A stretch of DNA of 64,000 nucleotides from Siphonodentalium dalli (lineage: Eukaryota > Mollusca > Scaphopoda > Gadilida > Siphonodentaliidae): NCBI GenBank assembly GCA_032622095.1, contig CP136064.1, positions 146,324,864 through 146,388,863 of the forward strand, written 5' to 3'. The notes beneath the pieces are model-generated. The model saw nothing but the letters and a program-made list of their open reading frames with translations, ran no database searches and had not been told where the DNA came from. A program made the position numbers and the translations under genes. Positions 59,720 through 64,000 of this stretch are shown here, piece after piece. Numbering within the stretch: the stretch's first letter is position 1; each line of letters begins with the position of its first letter.

Positions 59720-59732
59720 TTGACAGAGTCAA
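59720..59732. promoter_or_regulatory. Palindromic upstream element, copy 3
   Basis: TTGACAGAGTCAA, identical to the copy at 55282, six bp upstream of the ATG at 59713. An ACAAAGTAATA box lies 25 bp further upstream, as it does near the integrase start (55258-55268). Confidence 0.6.
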
Positions 59733-59779
59733 TTATGCATTTATATTATTACTTTGTATTATATGTACATATAAGTATA

Positions 59780-60163
59780 TCTCATATATATTTTGAAGAC
59801 CTCTGTTTGTTTGTTTGTCTGTTTGTCTGTATGTCATTTATACAAATCTAGGATTCTCGACCGATCGGGACGAAACTTGGTACGTGTGTGTAGTTTGACC
59901 AGGCGGTCGTCGTTGTCGTATTGGCGAGCCCGTGCGGCGCCCGCTTCGCGCATGCGCATACGAGATCTCGGAAACGGGTGGAGCTATCGACTTGAAATTT
60001 GCTATGTGAATGTATCTTGCCCCGGATACGAATTTTATCGGGTCGCCGAGCCCGTGCGACGCCAGCTTCGCGCATGCGAAGACCAGATCTCGGAAACGGG
60101 TGGAGCTATCGACTTGAAATTTGGTTTTTGAATAGCCCGGACAACGTCGGGCTCATCGGTTAG
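59780..60163 (+). mobile_element. Non-autonomous Helitron, family B (copy 8)
   Basis: Complete B element of 384 bp bordering the Polinton-like block. The 5' end follows AAGTATA. The 3' end reads CATCGGTTAG, with TTAG in place of CTAG. Confidence 0.8.
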
Positions 60164-61000
60164 TCTCATAAATATTTTGAAGATCTCTGTTTGTCTGTCT
60201 GTCCTTTATTGAATCGAAAACGGGTTGACCAATCGATACCAAACTTCCTATCCAAAGGTAAAATCCCACGGGAATCGTCGACGTCGCATTTTGGAGAAGC
60301 TCAGAGCACCCATTCTCCACTCTCAGTCACAAAAAACGGCACTGCGGTGGTTAATCAAGTGATAATTTAATGAGCGTTTGTTTTTGACGCATCGCTATAA
60401 AGAGCGTTTGTTTACCATTCAACGTTATTAGCATCTGCAGAGATATATACGGGAACAATACTTTTGAGTGGTTTCCTATGCGGGGAGATTTATTGGATGC
60501 CATAGTACTCTTACAACAGCATTGTTATAGTATGTATGACACTTAGGTCAGGGCTTAGGGGGGTTGTTAGTGTGGATATAGGCATAATGCTTCTCAGAAA
60601 TCCCGGTTGCAAACCAACACTCACAATTTCGTCTTTTGCATCAGATACCAACACCTCGACCGATCGGGACGAAACCTGGTACGTGTGTAGTTTGACCAGG
60701 TGGTCGTCGTTGTCGTATTGGCGAGCCCGTGCGACGTCAGCTTCGCGCATGCGCAGACCAGATCTCGGAAACGGGTGGAGCTATCGACTTGAAATTTGGT
60801 TTTTGAATAGCCCGGACAACGTCGGGCTCATCGGCTTCTTCGCGCATGCGCAGACCAGATCGCGGAAACGGGTGGAGCTATCGACTTGAAATTTGGTATG
60901 TGAATCGCGCATGCGCAGACCAGATCTCGGAAACGGGTGGAGCTATCGACTTGAAATTTGTTTTTTGAATAGCCCGGACAACGTCGGGCTCATCGGCTAC
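60164..61000 (+). mobile_element. Chimeric Helitron: A-like body, B-type end
   Basis: It starts TCTCATAAATATTTTGAAG and continues with A-type internal blocks. At about 60655 it switches to B sequence (CGACCGATCGGGACGAAAC). Two B hairpins (60808-60825, 60971-60988) follow, the last ending GGCTAC instead of GGCTAG. Confidence 0.65.
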
Positions 61001-61499
61001 TCTCATATATATTTTGAAGACCTCTGTCTGTATGTCTGTCTGTCTGTATGTATGTATGTATGTCATTTATACAAATCTACGATTATGGACCGATCGGGAC
61101 GAAACTTGGTACGTGTGTGTAGTTTGACCAGGTGGTCGTCGTTGTAGTGTCTGCGAGCCCGTGGGGCGCCAGTGCAGTGCATGCGCAGACGAGATCTCGG
61201 AAACGGGTGGAGCTATCGACTTGAACTTTGCTATGTGAATGTATCTTTCCCCGGATACGAATTTTATCGGGTCGCCGAGCCCGTGCGATGCCAGCTTCGC
61301 GCATGCGCAGACCAGATCTCGGAAAAGGGTAGAGCTATCGTCATGAAATTAGGTTTTTTAATAGCCCGGACAACGTCGGGCTGGGTAGAGCTATCGACTT
61401 GAAATTTGCATGCGCAGACCAGATCTTGAAAACGGGTGGAGCTATCGACTTGAAATTTGGTTTGTGAATAGCCCGGACAACGTCGGGTTCATCGGCTAG
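61001..61499 (+). mobile_element. Non-autonomous Helitron, family B (copy 9)
   Basis: B ends, with a partly duplicated 3' end: a first hairpin at 61364-61382 is followed by a further half unit and the terminal hairpin with CTAG at 61496-61499. Confidence 0.8.
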
Positions 61500-62118
61500 T
61501 CTATTATATATTTTGGGAAATCTGTGTGTGTTTGTGTGTGTGTGTGTGTCTGTTCGCGATAGACTCGAAAACGGCTGAGCCGATATCGATGAAACTTGGT
61601 ATGTGGGATACTTTCGGCCGGGGAGTGGCATGGGCCTATTAATTTGCCCGTGCGGCGTGACATTGACCTTGAAATTGGGTCATTTCAAGGTCGAACGCCC
61701 GAGTATCACGGGATTTCGATGAAAATTAGTGTCTAGGGATACTTTCGTGTGGGGAGTGTCGTAAGCCTATTCGTTTGATCTTGACCTTGAAATCGGGTCA
61801 ATTCAAGGTCAAATCGCGAATTTTGATGGGATTTCGACGAAATTTGATACATGGGGTTTCTTTTGTCCACTGAGTGTTTTCGACGGGTCAAATCATGACC
61901 CCGACCTGACCTTTACCTTCAAAATGATCAATTCGAGGTCAAATCGGGTAAAACCGGATGGATTTCGACGGGTACTTTTGTCCGGGCAGTGTTTGGATGG
62001 GTCAAATCGTTACCCCACCTGACCTTGACCTTCAACATGGACAATTCAAGGTCAAATCGCGCAATTCGCCGAAAACCAGAGGGGAAACAGCCCGGACGAA
62101 GTCGGGTCCACCAGCTAG
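61500..62118 (+). mobile_element. Non-autonomous Helitron, family C (copy 5)
   Basis: 5' TCTATTATATATTTTGGGAA, and 3' hairpin AGCCCGGACGAAGTCGGGTC, CACCAG, CTAG. The body has four or five units with TTGACCTTGAAAT and TTCAAGGTCAAAT. Confidence 0.75.
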
Positions 62119-62368
62119 AGAAAATATCACGGGATTTCGATGAAATTTAGTGTCTAGAGATACTTTCGTATGGGGAGTGTCATATGCCAATTCATTTGCC
62201 CGTGCGACGTGACCTTGACCTTGAAATCGGGTCAATTCAAGGTCAAATCGCGAATTTTGATGGGATTTCGACGAAATTTGATACATAGGGTTACTTTTGT
62301 TCACTGAGTGTTTTCGACGGGTCAAATCGTTACCCCGACCTGATCTTGACCTTCAAAATGATCAATTC
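62119..62368 (+). mobile_element. Truncated Helitron body, family C
   Basis: Repeats the interior of the preceding C element (compare 61705 onward) without a 5' end. It breaks off within CAAAATGATCAATTC, where the intact copy at 61920 continues GAGGTCAAATCGG and this one jumps to a capsid-gene-like fragment. Confidence 0.65.
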
Positions 62369-63192
62369 TACCAAAGCGCACTCGGGGACCGACTCGAGTA
62401 CGAGCTAACTTTAAATGACTACAGCTGGGTGATCAGGGCTACCGATACCAAGTCCGAGTGCACCATCGCCAACATCAGCCTGGAGTTTGACAAGGTTACC
62501 CAGCCTCATCTGGCCCGTATGATCCACAGCCAGTATGCAGGCCATGTCGCAATACTTTATGACCGCATCCTCCACCACCGCAAGATAGTTACAAGCAAAA
62601 AAGAAACACTAATGAATATCAACCTCAACATCCCGAGTCGGAGTATGAAAGGCATCTTGTTCCTCTTCGACAGTGTTCGCGCTGGACCGAAAAAAAATTT
62701 AGCCAAAAGTTTAGCCAAATGAAAATTTTATTAGCCAAATGAAAAAAACTTCAGCCAAATTTGTTTTGGCAAAATTAAAAAAAACTATGGCCAAATTAAA
62801 TCATCGTTTTATGGTCGGTTCACAATTAATGACTAAAACGTCAAATCTAACAGGCATAGGTAACATACACAATAATTTGACTAATTTTTATGAACTAGAA
62901 ATATTTTTATATATGTCATTTATTAAAAATTTATTAATCTTTATGTGAAAGAGTGATTGGGGGGGGGGGGGTAACCCGGGATTGGGTATACGGACATTTC
63001 CCCACCGGACATTTCCCCACTTTCTTCTTTTAAATCATTAAATATTAATTATTCTTGCGAAAATATTTAAGTGACATCTGGAAACTAATAACTTAATATT
63101 GTTACGCCATTATCAAATTACAATCTGTCATAAACGCATGCATATTATTTTGAATGTATCGGTATTGACGAAAAATAGCCACAAAATATATG
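62248..63192 (+). repeat. 945-bp tandem duplication, unit 1
   Basis: 62248 onward is repeated from 63193 with about 1% difference. The unit joins Helitron body, capsid-like fragment, AGCCAAAT-rich A/T DNA, a poly-G tract (62958-62971) and a doubled GGACATTTCCCCAC. Confidence 0.85.
62369..62689 (+). pseudogene. Fragment of Polinton-type major capsid protein-like gene (copy 1)
   Basis: 107 codons, open and in frame with the upstream Helitron-derived reading (no ATG). The residues LEYELTLNDYSWVIRATDT and NINLNIPSRSMKGILFLFD look like part of the double jelly-roll major capsid proteins of Polintons and adintoviruses, where the whole protein is several times longer. The similarity begins and ends abruptly at the borders with Helitron-like sequence (left) and A/T-rich DNA with AGCCAAA motifs (right). 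It is a dead fragment, with neither start nor the other capsid segments. The remainder of the gene is not in the window, and the gene block at 54906-59779 lacks a capsid gene of this kind. Confidence 0.6.
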
Positions 63193-64000
63193 TCGCGAAT
63201 TTTGATGGGATTTCGACGAAATTTGATACATAGGGTTACTTTTGTCCACTGAGTGTTTTCGACGGGTCAAATCGTTACCCCGACCTGACCTTAACCTTCA
63301 AAATGATCAATTCTACCAAAGCGCACTCGGGGACCGACTCGAGTACGAGCTAACTTTAAATGACTACAGCTGGGTGATCAGGGCTACCGATACCAAGTCC
63401 GAGTGCACCATCGCCAACATCAGCCTGGAGTTTGACAAGGTTACCCAGCCTCATCTGGCCCGTATGATCCACAGCCAGTATGCAGGCCATGTCGCAATAC
63501 TTTATGACCGCATCCTCCACCACCGCAAGATAGTTACAAGCAAAAAAGAAACACTAATGAATATCAACCTCAACATCCCGAGTCGGAGTATGAAAGGCAT
63601 CTTGTTCCTCTTCGACAGTGTTCGCGCTGGACCGCAAAAAAATTTAGCCAAAAGTTTAGCCAAATGAAAATTTTATTAGCCAAATGAAAAAAACTTCAGC
63701 CAAATTTGTTTTGGCAAAATTAAAAACAACTATGGCCAAATTAAATCATCGTTTTATGGTCGGTTCACAATTAATGACTAAAACGTCAAATCTAACAGGC
63801 ATAGGTAACATACACAATAATTTGACTAATTTTTATGAACTAGAAATATTTTTATATATGTCATTTATTAAAAATTTATTAATCTTTATGTGAAAGAGTG
63901 ATTTGGGGGGGGGGGGGGGTAACCCGGGATTGGGTATACGGACATTTCCCCACCGGATATTTCCCCACTTTCTTCTTTTAAATCATTAAATATTAATTAT
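63193..64000 (+). repeat. 945-bp tandem duplication, unit 2 (cut by window end)
   Basis: Second unit of the duplication. It follows unit 1 directly and is still matching it at the last base of the window, so more units may follow. Confidence 0.85.
63314..63634 (+). pseudogene. Fragment of Polinton-type major capsid protein-like gene (copy 2)
   Basis: Identical in translation to the copy at 62369. The few differences between the units fall outside this stretch, for example at 63636 and 63726. Confidence 0.6.

Larger units (their letters stand above)
54906..59779. mobile_element. Decayed Polinton/adintovirus-like gene block
   Basis: Eight reading frames on both strands, more GC-rich than the surroundings and tightly packed, lie between two Helitrons. 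An integrase-like fragment at the left edge and the capsid-like fragments further right (62369, 63314) point to a Polinton/Maverick or related virus. Each frame is broken by stops or frameshifts. No DNA polymerase B, packaging ATPase or protease and no terminal inverted repeats were seen inside the window, so this is a partial copy. The genus-level relationship is open. Confidence 0.55.

Overview
The window looks like repeat-dominated nuclear DNA of a metazoan, probably a marine invertebrate. It is AT-rich, nearly all long ORFs are short and interrupted, one good candidate spliced exon is visible, and the transposon types (non-autonomous Helitrons, ISL2EU-like, piggyBac-like, Polinton/Maverick-like) are those of invertebrate genomes. 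Nothing reads as a bacterial operon, and no species can be named from the sequence alone.

Layout. Positions 1-2132 hold no supported gene. From 2133 to 10140 and from 12798 to 35671 the sequence is a chain of non-autonomous Helitrons joined head to tail with no spacer: a 3' end (hairpin, a few bases, CTAG) is followed at once by the next 5' end (T/TC, then an AT-rich TATATATTTTGAG or TATATATTTTGAAG motif). Four 3'-hairpin types define families A, B, C and D, and some copies combine the 5' end of one family with the 3' end of another. Into this array are nested a 4.1-kb ISL2EU-like transposon (13938-18086, AT target duplication, DDE transposase remnant and SAP-domain remnant), a piggyBac-like element inside that one (15990-17346), a second piggyBac-like element (28952-30153) and a minus-strand trimer of B Helitrons (24707-25922). 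Between the two arrays lies 1.3 kb of other DNA with a CpG-rich GACGTC satellite and an orphan Helitron 3' end.

From 35672 to 54610 the Helitrons stop. This part holds two large fold-back elements (38503-44128 and 46099-51099) whose arms are studded with AAGATGGCGGC-type motifs, a 308-bp tandem repeat (52691-53660), and just after it a candidate first coding exon of a host gene (53716-53800).

From about 54906 to 59779 lies a decayed Polinton/adintovirus-like gene block: an integrase N-terminal fragment and seven further reading frames on both strands, with premature stops and frameshifts, of which three to four starts share a palindromic upstream element TTGACTCTGTCAA. Helitrons resume at 59780. 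The window ends in a 945-bp tandem duplication in which a fragment resembling a Polinton-type major capsid protein gene lies inside Helitron-like sequence.

Overall the region is a mobile-element graveyard and nursery: Helitron copies insert at each other's 5' boundaries and build concatemers, these pick up other elements, and several families carry dense copies of motifs identical to known transcription-factor consensus sites (NRF-1, NR5A/ERR half-sites, YY1, CRE). No Helitron Rep/helicase gene was seen, so the Helitrons must have been mobilised in trans.
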